This document shows positions 6,030-13,049 of a stretch of 13,049 bases of DNA, piece after piece (the stretch's first letter is position 1; every line of letters begins with the position of its first letter). A program made the position numbers and the translations under genes. Source of the stretch: an uncultured Eubacteriales bacterium (GTDB lineage: Bacteria; Bacillota; Clostridia; Oscillospirales; Acutalibacteraceae); contig CAKUMQ010000067.1 in the NCBI GenBank assembly GCA_934667845.1, positions 1 through 13,049 of the forward strand. The letters run 5' to 3'. The notes under the pieces are model-generated. The model was not told the origin of the DNA and made no database searches. It saw only the letters and a list, made by a program, of their open reading frames with translations.

Positions 6030-8268
6030 GTGCCTCGCCGCCTTTCTGCACCTGACAGCTTTTAGCCGCCAGCGTCACGCCGTTTGCCGTGACCTCGTGA
6101 TCGTTTGTGTTGACCAGCAGCACGCCGCCGCCCGCAAAGGTGCTGCGGGATACGCCGTCCGCAAGCTGCTCATAGCCGATGAGCTTGCTGCTGCCGAGCG
6201 CCGCATAGGTCTCCCGCATCTGCGCCGTCTGGCGGATCACCGTATCCGTCCAGTCCGCCGCCGCACAGCCGATCCAATCCTCATAGGCGGTATCCTTGAG
6301 CGTTTCCGCCGTGCCGTCGGCAGCCAGCGCATAATGCAGCCCGCTCCCCGTCGCCAGCGCCGTCAGAAATGCCGCCTCGGGATCGTCCTCGAGATTGACG
6401 GCGCGGCCGCAGTAGGCGACCGAGCCGGACAGCACCAGCGCATAAAACGGAACCGTCTCGTCGAGCATATCAAACCGGCTTCCGCCCGGCAGATCCACGG
6501 CAAGATCGGAGCGCGCCGCCGCAAACAGGAACGGGGACACCGTCATCAGTGCATCAGCCGAATCCGCCGCCTGATCCAGCAGCTGCTCCGAGAGCCGCTG
6601 CATATCCTCTGTCGACGTCGGCTGCTTTCCGCCGTGGTCGCTGTAAAGAAGCGCGCCGACACCGGAGACCGACAGACCGGGGACATCCAGCGCAGAAAAG
6701 CCGCGCAGAAAGCGCTCTGCCGTCCTTTGCAGCCGGCTGCTGCCAAGCAGCCAGAAGGTCGGCAGCGCCTTATCGCGCACAAGCAGATTCCGGCTGTAGA
6801 AAAACCGCGTCGCCAGCTCATTGTTGGCATTGCGCGCCGCCGTAAAATACTGCTGAAACGGGAAGGCGGCGCTGCTGTACTGCTGCCAGTTGACGTCCGC
6901 ATACAGCGCGGCACCGTTTTGCGCCGCCCATTCGCCGAGCGAGCGAAGCCCCTTGCTGCCGCCCAAAAGCGACAGCGGCTTTGCCGAATCCGCGATCTTG
7001 CCGTGCACCGCATTCTTTTCCCAGCCGATGCAGCGGAGGGACAGCCCGTCCGCGCCGCCGCTTGTCAGCGTTTCGGCGATGGTCTGCATGGCGGAAAAAT
7101 CTGTGATCTTGCGATCCCGCCAAGCCGGAAAGCCCAAAAACGTCGTCTTTTTCCGCACAGCGCCGAGCATGTCGATCACGACGGGTGCAGCATCGGCGCT
7201 GCCCTGCAGCAGCCCCTGCTCCGAAAGCCAGCTGCGACAGGCAGCCGCCATGCCGGACAGTCCCGCGTCGCTGCCCGACAGAAACGCATAGCGCACGCCG
7301 ACCGCGTCGACATCCGGCGCACCGTCGGGATAGACGGTAAACGAGCTTTGCCCCTGCCAGCCCTGATCAAGCGAATAGGTGACGGGACGGCGCACATGGA
7401 CGGTATGCCATACGGTGTTCTGCTCGGAATCAACGCCCGACACCACGGCTTTGACCGTGCTGTGCGCCGCGCCGTCGGTCAGCATGGCGAGCATCGCCGA
7501 GCCGTTGCGCACAGCGCCGAATACGGGCATCGCCACGGTCTCGGCATCTGCCGGCCGCTGATCCGCCGGGCTGACCGCATCCCCGCCGTATACATCGCAG
7601 GAGTAGCTACCGTAGCCGGTCTTGCCGTTGTTGAAGCGCAAAAGCGCGCCGCTGCCGTCCGGGATCAGCAGATAGCCGGTATCTCCGGTGCCGCCGGAAC
7701 AGAAATAGGGCATCAGCGTCAGATCAAGCAGACGGAAATGGCCCTCCTCCTTGAGCTTGGTCATATCCGCCCGCAGGCTGAGCGTCTCACCGTCCAGTGT
7801 GATCTCCACGGGAAACGACACCGACACCGCGGGGAACGCAAACACAAGCTGCACGCCGTTTTTGACGGTTCTCGCCGTCAGCGCCCCCTCCGATACGCAG
7901 TCGGAATAGCTGTTGAGCGTCACGGTCGTGTCATTTTCGCTGTCATACACCGTGATCTCCGCCAGCGACAGCAGCCGCAGGATCTCGATCGAAACGCTGT
8001 CGTCCCGCGCGTTCGGCGGGCAGGTATACCACACGGTGCCATCCGTTTTGTTTTTGACCGCCACGGTCCCCATGCCGTCGCCCTCGACCGCCGTATACAG
8101 CTCAAGCTGCTCGGAGGAGGCCACCGATACCCAGCCGTTTTCCGCCGGTTCGGCACTCTGTACCGGCTGCGCTTCTTCTTCGGCAGCCGATGCCGGCAGC
8201 CACAGCGCCGTCGCCGCAAGCCCTATCGCCAGAAGCCACGCCGCCGACCGCCTTTTCCAGTTTTTCAT
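6022..8268 (-). CDS. Secreted DUF5696 domain protein
   Basis: A 748-residue exported protein. The signal peptide (1-28) has a positive start (MKNWKRR), a hydrophobic core and an ASA cleavage site. There is no lipobox and no C-terminal membrane helix, so it is probably released or held by partners. An acidic linker (30-44) is followed by a beta-rich region (about 45-190) and the block YLLIPDGSGALLRFNNG (199-215), which I recognise from DUF5696 proteins. The C-terminal part (about 365-745) alternates strands and helices with GADGLSLRCIGWEKNAVHGK (405-424), ALYADVNWQQY (454-464), LYSDHGGKQP (541-550) and VPFYALVLSG (606-615). This layout, a beta-sandwich before a barrel-like region, recalls glycoside hydrolases, but function is not established and no catalytic residues are assigned. 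A strong GAGGGGGAG site (8272-8280) lies directly before the start. It sits between the Yip1 fusion gene and a permease pair, so a role in handling the transported glycan outside the cell is inferred. Confidence 0.87.
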   Translation of the reverse strand: MKNWKRRSAAWLLAIGLAATALWLPASAAEEEAQPVQSAEPAENGWVSVASSEQLELYTAVEGDGMGTVAVKNKTDGTVWYTCPPNARDDSVSIEILRLLSLAEITVYDSENDTTVTLNSYSDCVSEGALTARTVKNGVQLVFAFPAVSVSFPVEITLDGETLSLRADMTKLKEEGHFRLLDLTLMPYFCSGGTGDTGYLLIPDGSGALLRFNNGKTGYGSYSCDVYGGDAVSPADQRPADAETVAMPVFGAVRNGSAMLAMLTDGAAHSTVKAVVSGVDSEQNTVWHTVHVRRPVTYSLDQGWQGQSSFTVYPDGAPDVDAVGVRYAFLSGSDAGLSGMAAACRSWLSEQGLLQGSADAAPVVIDMLGAVRKKTTFLGFPAWRDRKITDFSAMQTIAETLTSGGADGLSLRCIGWEKNAVHGKIADSAKPLSLLGGSKGLRSLGEWAAQNGAALYADVNWQQYSSAAFPFQQYFTAARNANNELATRFFYSRNLLVRDKALPTFWLLGSSRLQRTAERFLRGFSALDVPGLSVSGVGALLYSDHGGKQPTSTEDMQRLSEQLLDQAADSADALMTVSPFLFAAARSDLAVDLPGGSRFDMLDETVPFYALVLSGSVAYCGRAVNLEDDPEAAFLTALATGSGLHYALAADGTAETLKDTAYEDWIGCAAADWTDTVIRQTAQMRETYAALGSSKLIGYEQLADGVSRSTFAGGGVLLVNTNDHEVTANGVTLAAKSCQVQKGGEAHD

Positions 8269-8280
8269 CGTCTCCCCCTC

Positions 8281-10344
8281 CTATCTCACACGGTAGAGCA
8301 GCTCGTTGACGAGCGAATAGACAAATGCCCAGCCCTTTTGCAGCAGCCCGGAGACGAGCAGCAGCAAAAACAGCACGATCAGCACGCCCAGAAGGGTCAG
8401 CAATATCGAGCCGAGGGTCTTTCCGGGGAAATAATCGTGTATGCCCGCAAGCGCACCGAACAGCATCAGCAGGCTCCATCCGGCGCCGATCATAAGGATC
8501 CCCTGCATGAACATCGCCTCGTCATCCACCAGAAGGTGACTCATCGCCGTATAGAGAAACAGCGAGACGGTATAGGGGATCAGGCAGTAGGCATTGGTGA
8601 TAAAGATGTCCTTCATCCGCCCCTTGCCGTCAAGCAGCGTGCAGACGCCCCAGTTGGCGGCGACCCACACCGCAAACAGCGGCACTGTCCGCAAAAACAG
8701 CAGTCCCACATTCAAGTCGGCGGCGCTGTAGGGGTTAAACCGGAAGCCGGTCAGGCTCACCTGCATCACCGTCGCCGCAAACCACAACAGCAGGATCAGC
8801 GCGCTGATCGCCATGGAGCCGCCCCCGGTGCGCTTGATCTCCTCTGCCGTGTCCTGCGGATGGAACAGCATCCGCAGCGGGTTGATCCTGCCGCCGGACA
8901 GCGTTTCCTGCCGGTCGGGGCGGCGCGGGCGGTTGACCCACCACACAAGCAGCGCGATCAGGACAATGACCAGCAGGCACAGCAGCGGAAAATAGCGCTG
9001 GGCAATCGCATTGCGGTATTCCTTAAACGCATCTGAGTTGCCCTCGGTGTCGCCGCCCAGTCGGAAGCACTCGGCAGCCTCCTTATACTGTCCGTCCGCC
9101 AGCAGTGCCTTGCCCAGACCGACATTCGCGAGCGTATAGTTGTGGTCGCTTTTGAGGATATCGCGCCAAAGCCCGACCGCGTCGCCGTAGCGTCCCTGCG
9201 TATACAGTGCCACCGCCTCGTGCACCTGCCTGGCAAATGCGGTCGGGCGCAGCACCGTCAGGTTGTTTTTGGCGGCGTCCAGCACGAGCACCGCCTCCCC
9301 GGACGTGTCCACCGCCACAGGCGTGCGGAACGTACCCGCCTGCTGACCGGCGCCGCCGCAGATGAACAGCAGCTCGCCCGCACCGGAATATTCATACAAA
9401 CGGTCATACTGCACGTCCAGCACGAACACATTGCCCTCAGCCGTCACCGCCGTGTCCGCAAAGCGCGGAACCGTCTTTTTGCCGCCGGCATAGCCCTGCT
9501 CGTTTTCCCACACACGGTCAAAGCGCAGCACGCTGCTGCCGGTCGGATTGAGCTTTTTGATCTTATCGCTCACCCCGTCCGACTGGGTCACGGTATAGAG
9601 AAAATCGCGGCTGTCAATGTCAAAGGAGGTAAATTCCTCCGGCACATAGCGCGAGATATTGGCGGCCTGGGTATCGGTGAGCAGAGATTTCCAAAAGCGG
9701 TCGAGCAGCAGCGCCGCCGTCACCTCGACCTCGTTGCTGCCGAAAAAGCCGTCAAAGTTCCCCTCGGCGTCAAACAGCAATGCGCCCTGATACACACCCG
9801 TCACCGAGGCATACAGATTGCCCTCGCTGTCCGCCAGCACCTTGCGCGGCGCAAAATCCACATCCGCGGGCAGCAGGTTAGTTTCGGGCCGCAAAATCTG
9901 CTGCCGCACCGTGCCGTCGTCCGCGCAGACCAGCAGCTGTTTGCCGTTCGGATCGGCAATATACAGCGTCCCTTCGCGCACATACAGTCCCGTCGGCTGC
10001 TGCAGCTCCACCGCCGTGCCGTCCGCCTTCACAAAGCGGTCGATCACCCGCCGCAGCGTCAGCTCCGGCGTCAGCACCACCACGCGGTTGTTGCCGCTGT
10101 CCAGAATATAGACCGCGCCATCCGTCTCGTCCACGCACAGATCCTGCGGCGCGGAAAATGAGCCGAGCGACGGGTCGATCTGCGCCGCCGTCTTTACGGT
10201 ATCGGCTATGTATCCCGCGCGGGAGGGAACGGCATCGCCGTCGGCGTCATAGGTATAGCTGCCGCTGCTTTTTGCCAAAGCCTGCCCCGCGGCCGCCGCC
10301 AGAAGCAACACCGTCAGCAGCGCCGTAAGCCATCGTTTGTGCAT
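8281..10344 (-). CDS. NHL-like beta-propeller, TPR and Yip1 domain membrane protein
   Basis: A 687-residue fusion. A signal peptide (1-24, ending QALA) leads to an extracellular NHL-like propeller at about 60-366. Repeats are seen at 61-91 (APQDLCVDETDGAVYILDSG), 114-140 (LYIADPNG), 164-192, 236-252, 292-320 and 338-366 (TPVAVDTSGEAVLVLDAA). Two TPR-like helical pairs follow (372-399 and 404-431), then a membrane helix (452-470). After a cytoplasmic stretch with the Yip1-type signature NPLRMLFHPQDTAEEIK (488-504) come about five more helices (511-530, 544-565, 580-602, 613-635, 645-668). Yip1-like domains in bacteria have no defined biochemical role. The propeller may bind sugar or another surface protein, with the TPR region as a docking site. 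The start has a near-perfect AAGGAGGG (10351-10358) and follows the permease stop by 15 bases. Order and spacing put it in the transporter operon. Confidence 0.88.
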   Translation of the reverse strand: MHKRWLTALLTVLLLAAAAGQALAKSSGSYTYDADGDAVPSRAGYIADTVKTAAQIDPSLGSFSAPQDLCVDETDGAVYILDSGNNRVVVLTPELTLRRVIDRFVKADGTAVELQQPTGLYVREGTLYIADPNGKQLLVCADDGTVRQQILRPETNLLPADVDFAPRKVLADSEGNLYASVTGVYQGALLFDAEGNFDGFFGSNEVEVTAALLLDRFWKSLLTDTQAANISRYVPEEFTSFDIDSRDFLYTVTQSDGVSDKIKKLNPTGSSVLRFDRVWENEQGYAGGKKTVPRFADTAVTAEGNVFVLDVQYDRLYEYSGAGELLFICGGAGQQAGTFRTPVAVDTSGEAVLVLDAAKNNLTVLRPTAFARQVHEAVALYTQGRYGDAVGLWRDILKSDHNYTLANVGLGKALLADGQYKEAAECFRLGGDTEGNSDAFKEYRNAIAQRYFPLLCLLVIVLIALLVWWVNRPRRPDRQETLSGGRINPLRMLFHPQDTAEEIKRTGGGSMAISALILLLWFAATVMQVSLTGFRFNPYSAADLNVGLLFLRTVPLFAVWVAANWGVCTLLDGKGRMKDIFITNAYCLIPYTVSLFLYTAMSHLLVDDEAMFMQGILMIGAGWSLLMLFGALAGIHDYFPGKTLGSILLTLLGVLIVLFLLLLVSGLLQKGWAFVYSLVNELLYRVR

Positions 10345-10359
10345 CCGTTTCCCTCCTTC

Positions 10360-11229
10360 TCAGTCCTTGATGCCGGAATACGCCATGGTTTCCAGCACGG
10401 AGCTTTGGCTGATGATGAAAATGACCACCGGCGGAATCATCAGAAACAGCGCAACCGCCGCGCCTGCACCCGCACGGGCAATGCCCGAAGCGGCGATCTG
10501 CGACAGCACCGCCGGCAAAAGCCGCAGCTCCTCGTTATAGATATAGCTCGTTCCGGTCGTGTTCCAGAAGCTCTGAAACGTGAAGATGATCAGCGTGATC
10601 CAGCCCGGACGCACGCTCGGCATCACGATCTTGGCAAATATGCCCCACTCGCCCGCCCCGTCGATGCGCGCCGCCTCCAGCACCGCATCGGGAAAGCTGA
10701 CCATGAACTGCTGCATCAAAAATACGCCGAACGAACCCGCCAGCGTCGGCAGCAGCAGGGACCAGTAAGTGTTGATCATGCCAAACGATGCCAGAATGAT
10801 GTAGACGGCGATTGCCGTCACCTCCGAGCGGAACAGGATCGCCCAGACGAGCAGGGACGAAAACGCCTTCCGCCCGGGAAAATGGTGCTTGGCGAGCGGA
10901 TACGCCGCAAGCGACGCGATCACGATATATGCCGCCGTGCCGATAACCGCCACGAACACGCTGTTGAACAGGTAGCGCGAAAACGGCACCCAGGAGTTGT
11001 TGACGATCGACATCATCTGGGTGAAATTGTCCCCCGTCGGATGCTGGACAAAGAAACGGGGCGGATAGATAAACAGCTCGTTAAACGGCTTGAACGCCGT
11101 CACCACGGTATACAGAAGCGGAAGCGCCATCACGAATCCGACGAGCAGGATACCAAAAAGCAGCAGCAGCGTTCCCCAGACCGACCGCGAGAGCCGGCGG
11201 CGGGGCTTGATCCTGCGCAGCCATGTCAT
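10360..11229 (-). CDS. CUT1 sugar ABC importer permease, MalG type (first pair)
   Basis: A 289-residue inner-membrane permease of the MalG/AraQ type. A basic N-terminus (MTWLRRIKPRRR) is followed by hydrophobic segments near 18-43, 88-112, 123-148, 153-175, 208-226 and 257-275. The EAA loop is intact (185-204: EAARIDGAGEW, then AKIVMP). The C-terminus TMAYSGIKD is the usual MalG-like GIKG/GIKD ending. Unlike the second MalG-type protein of this operon it has no extra loop and is 40 residues shorter, so the two are diverged paralogues and not a recent duplication. GGAGGAGG (11237-11244) lies 7 bases before the start; the gap to the MalF-type gene is 18 bases. Confidence 0.94.
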   Translation of the reverse strand: MTWLRRIKPRRRLSRSVWGTLLLLFGILLVGFVMALPLLYTVVTAFKPFNELFIYPPRFFVQHPTGDNFTQMMSIVNNSWVPFSRYLFNSVFVAVIGTAAYIVIASLAAYPLAKHHFPGRKAFSSLLVWAILFRSEVTAIAVYIILASFGMINTYWSLLLPTLAGSFGVFLMQQFMVSFPDAVLEAARIDGAGEWGIFAKIVMPSVRPGWITLIIFTFQSFWNTTGTSYIYNEELRLLPAVLSQIAASGIARAGAGAAVALFLMIPPVVIFIISQSSVLETMAYSGIKD

Positions 11230-11247
11230 ACAGTTTCCTCCTCCCCG

Positions 11248-12159
11248 TCAGTCGCCGTTGATCCGGCGCAGCAATTTTTGAATGACCATCCACGACAGCA
11301 GCATCAGCGCAAACAGGAACACCGCCACCGTGCAGGCATAGCCCATTTCATAGCGGATCGTGCCGAAATCGAGCATGTGCAGAAGCAGGGTGTGGGTCGA
11401 ATAATCCGTCGAGGGGAAGCCGGTCAGCGCTGAGCACTGATAGCCGACGGCAAACGCCCCCGAGATCGCCATCACCGCGCCGAACAGCAGCTGCGGTCCC
11501 ATCTGCGGCAGCGTCACATGGCGCAGCTCCTGCCAGCGGTTGCGGATGCCGTCAAGCGCCGCCGCCTCATAATACTGGCGGTCGAGATTCTGCAGACCGG
11601 CAACAAACGAGAGAAAGCCCGTGCCCATGCTCAGCCACACGACCACGATGATGCAGACGCCCATCGTATACTGGGTGTCGGTCAGCCACTGGACCGGCTC
11701 ATGCAGAAAGCCCCACGAGATCAGATAGCTGTTGATCAGTCCGTAGCGGTCACCCGAAAAGATATAGGTCCAGACATAGTAGACGTTGCCCGCGAGCGAC
11801 GGCGCATAGAAGATCAGGGTCAGCAGCGCCCGCAGCTTCGCCGGGAACTCGTTGATGCACCAGGCGAACACAAAGCTCAGCACATAGCCGAGCGGGCCGG
11901 TCATAAACGCGAAGATGATGGTGTTTTTCAGGGCGATTAAAAATTCCTCGTCGTCCAAAAACAGGCGGGAATAGTTGTCGAAGCCGGTGAACACCGGTGC
12001 CTGCACCATGTTGAAGTTGGTAAAGCTCAGCACCACGGAGGCGCACACGGGTACCACTGTGAATATCAGAAACAGCAGGGCGAAGGGAAGCAGCATCAGA
12101 TAACTGGTGCGGTGCGCCCGCACCTGCCGCAGCCAAATGCCGCGCGACTGTGATTTCAT
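11248..12159 (-). CDS. CUT1 sugar ABC importer permease, MalF type (first pair)
   Basis: A 303-residue inner-membrane permease of the MalF/UgpA type. Hydrophobic segments are near 19-46, 78-101, 110-134, 165-188, 222-240 and 272-295. The EAA loop at 198-218 (EAAALDGIRNRWQELRHVTLP) has one residue more between its Gly and the LP pair than the other three permeases here. The in-frame ATG at 12252 lies inside the binding-protein gene. ATG 12159 is preferred because it has AAGGAG (12167-12172) and overlaps the upstream stop by 4 bases (ATGA), which points to coupled translation. With the MalG-type gene downstream and the binding protein upstream, it forms a standard CUT1 importer lacking its ATPase. 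Confidence 0.94.
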   Translation of the reverse strand: MKSQSRGIWLRQVRAHRTSYLMLLPFALLFLIFTVVPVCASVVLSFTNFNMVQAPVFTGFDNYSRLFLDDEEFLIALKNTIIFAFMTGPLGYVLSFVFAWCINEFPAKLRALLTLIFYAPSLAGNVYYVWTYIFSGDRYGLINSYLISWGFLHEPVQWLTDTQYTMGVCIIVVVWLSMGTGFLSFVAGLQNLDRQYYEAAALDGIRNRWQELRHVTLPQMGPQLLFGAVMAISGAFAVGYQCSALTGFPSTDYSTHTLLLHMLDFGTIRYEMGYACTVAVFLFALMLLSWMVIQKLLRRINGD

Positions 12160-13049
12160 GCCGATGCTCCTTCCCGGGCAATGCCCAATTCTCGGTTTTT
12201 GCGGGCGATCTCCTTGTTGATCGCGGCGGCATAATGCTCGATGACCTGCCACTGGTTGCCCGTTTTAAAGACCACGCTGCGAAACGCGTTGTTCAGATTG
12301 CGGGAGACATAATAGCTGCTCGGAATGGAGGGGATGTCCCAGACGGATTCCCACTGCGTGCGTATCGCCTGATATTCCTCCCTGCTCCACGAGAGCGCGC
12401 CGACGGCAGCCGAAACCGCGGAATTATACCGTGCAGCCGGTCCCATGACCGCCTCGAGATCGAGCGAATAGCGCGTCTGCACCGCCTCGGTCGTCCACCA
12501 GTCCAAAAAGGCAAAGGCGGATCTCTTGTCCTCGGTGCTCTTCATCAAGATCGCCGCCGTGCCGGTCGCACTCTCCGACCGGTCGAGCGTGCCGTCCTCC
12601 CGCTTTGTCCCCGGAATCTGCGTGATCGTCCAGAGTCCGCGGATCTCGGGCGCGGCGACAGCCAGCTGATTGTAGAGCGTGTAGTCCGCGATCAGCAGCG
12701 GCATGACACCGCTGCGGAAATAGCTGAACGCATCGTAGGACACCGCCGCGTCATATTCGGAATAAAATCCCGTCCAGCGGCGGAAGGCGTCCAGAACCTC
12801 CGGCGTGTCAAACGCCACAGCGGAGAGGTCGTCGGTGTAAAACTGCCCGCCGTTTTGCAGGATCAGCGTCTCAAACAGCGAATAGGTGCCGTTCTGCCCG
12901 ACGCCGACCTCCATATTCTCCCGCTGGATCACGGTCTGCGCCTTGGTCAGCTCATCCCACGTCTGCGGGATGGACAGGTTAAGCTCCGCAAAGATGTCCG
13001 TCCGGATGAACATGACGTTAAACCCCTGCGAGCAGGGCAGCGCCCAGAC
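12156..13049 (-). CDS. Extracellular solute-binding protein, C-terminal part
   Basis: The gene runs off the right edge; 297 residues of the C-terminal part are visible, with no start, signal peptide or lipobox in view. The reading frame is open to the edge and begins VWALPCSQGFNVMFIRTDIF, matching the hinge region of family 1 sugar-binding proteins (ALP..QGFNVMFYR..). Further landmarks: IPQTWDELTKA (residues 36-46), ETLILQNGGQFYTDD (68-82), AFDTPEVLDAFRRWTGFY (86-103) and a C-terminal helical part (about 180-290) with FLDWWTTEAVQTRYS. The ATG near 13013 is internal and not a real start. It would capture the substrate outside the cell and hand it to the permeases that follow. The first permease gene overlaps its stop by 4 bases. 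Only one binding protein is visible for two permease pairs. Confidence 0.93.
   Translation of the reverse strand, partial: VWALPCSQGFNVMFIRTDIFAELNLSIPQTWDELTKAQTVIQRENMEVGVGQNGTYSLFETLILQNGGQFYTDDLSAVAFDTPEVLDAFRRWTGFYSEYDAAVSYDAFSYFRSGVMPLLIADYTLYNQLAVAAPEIRGLWTITQIPGTKREDGTLDRSESATGTAAILMKSTEDKRSAFAFLDWWTTEAVQTRYSLDLEAVMGPAARYNSAVSAAVGALSWSREEYQAIRTQWESVWDIPSIPSSYYVSRNLNNAFRSVVFKTGNQWQVIEHYAAAINKEIARKNRELGIAREGASA
12167..12172 (-). promoter_or_regulatory. Ribosome binding site setting the start at 12159
   Basis: AAGGAG on the minus strand lies 7 bases before ATG 12159, inside the last codons of the binding-protein gene. It fixes the permease start despite an in-frame ATG at 12252. Confidence 0.75.

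Larger units (their letters stand above)
121..13049 (-). other. Single glycan-uptake operon (open at the right edge)
   Basis: All ten genes lie on the minus strand. Neighbours are separated by 11-18 bases or overlap by 4 to 8 bases (ATGA at 2303 and 12156, ATGACTAA at 6022). No terminator-like hairpin or promoter-sized gap interrupts them. The promoter and any regulator must lie to the right of the window; the transcript probably ends at the hairpin at 31-63. Confidence 0.85.

Noticed and set aside
6004..9036. A 1010-codon open frame on the plus strand, opposite the DUF5696 and Yip1 fusion genes
   Set aside because: It is antisense to two well-supported genes, and its translation is low-complexity, rich in Arg, His, Gln and Ala with no domain or hydrophobic pattern. 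GC-rich codon use on the real strand leaves few stops on this one.
10339..11433. A 364-codon plus-strand open frame opposite the MalG-type permease
   Set aside because: Arg/His/Gln-rich antisense product with no credible start signal; the minus-strand permease is certain.
12156..13013. Taking ATG 13013 as the start of the binding protein
   Set aside because: The frame stays open to the window edge and the residues before it (ALPCSQGFNV) fit the family, so the Met is internal and the gene is truncated by the window.
1..13049. CRISPR arrays, tRNA or rRNA genes, insertion sequences and long direct repeats
   Set aside because: I saw no repeat-spacer pattern, no tRNA-like cloverleaf and no transposase-like protein. 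Coding genes fill all but the first 120 bases and the short junctions.

Overview
The window is one long stretch of minus-strand genes. Ten coding regions are read from the right edge (upstream, position 13049) to position 121 (downstream), with gaps of at most 18 bases or short overlaps between them. The DNA is GC-rich. The starts have Gram-positive style AGGAGG-like ribosome binding sites, and the proteins (CUT1 sugar permeases without an ATPase, a DUF5696 protein, a Yip1-domain fusion, GH130) are typical of Firmicutes. I infer a GC-rich member of the Clostridia, perhaps Oscillospiraceae/Ruminococcaceae; I cannot name a species.

Layout in transcription order: (1) the C-terminal part of an extracellular solute-binding protein, cut by the window edge (12156-13049); (2) a MalF-type permease (11248-12159); (3) a MalG-type permease (10360-11229); (4) a membrane protein fusing a secreted NHL-like beta-propeller, TPR-like helices and a Yip1-type membrane domain (8281-10344); (5) a secreted DUF5696 protein (6022-8268); (6) a second MalF-type permease (5130-6029); (7) a second MalG-type permease (4128-5117); (8) a surface-anchored protein of unknown function with a glycosidase-like core and a Ser/Thr-rich stalk (2303-4111); (9) a cytoplasmic GH130 mannoside phosphorylase/hydrolase (1350-2306); (10) a cytoplasmic six-hairpin glycosidase-like protein (121-1338). 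Bases 1-120 carry no gene but hold two hairpins with U-tracts in opposite directions, which fits the end of the operon facing a convergent gene to the left.

How it may work together (inference): the genes look like a polysaccharide or glycoconjugate utilisation locus. The DUF5696 protein and the anchored protein would act outside the cell. The binding protein and two permease pairs would import oligosaccharides, powered by an ATPase encoded elsewhere, as is usual for CUT1 importers in Firmicutes. GH130 and the (alpha/alpha)6-type protein would break the sugars down in the cytoplasm. GH130 points to beta-mannosides, but the substrate is not proven. The least explained parts are the doubled permease pair, the propeller-TPR-Yip1 fusion and the surface protein; together they may form a membrane complex that has not been characterised.
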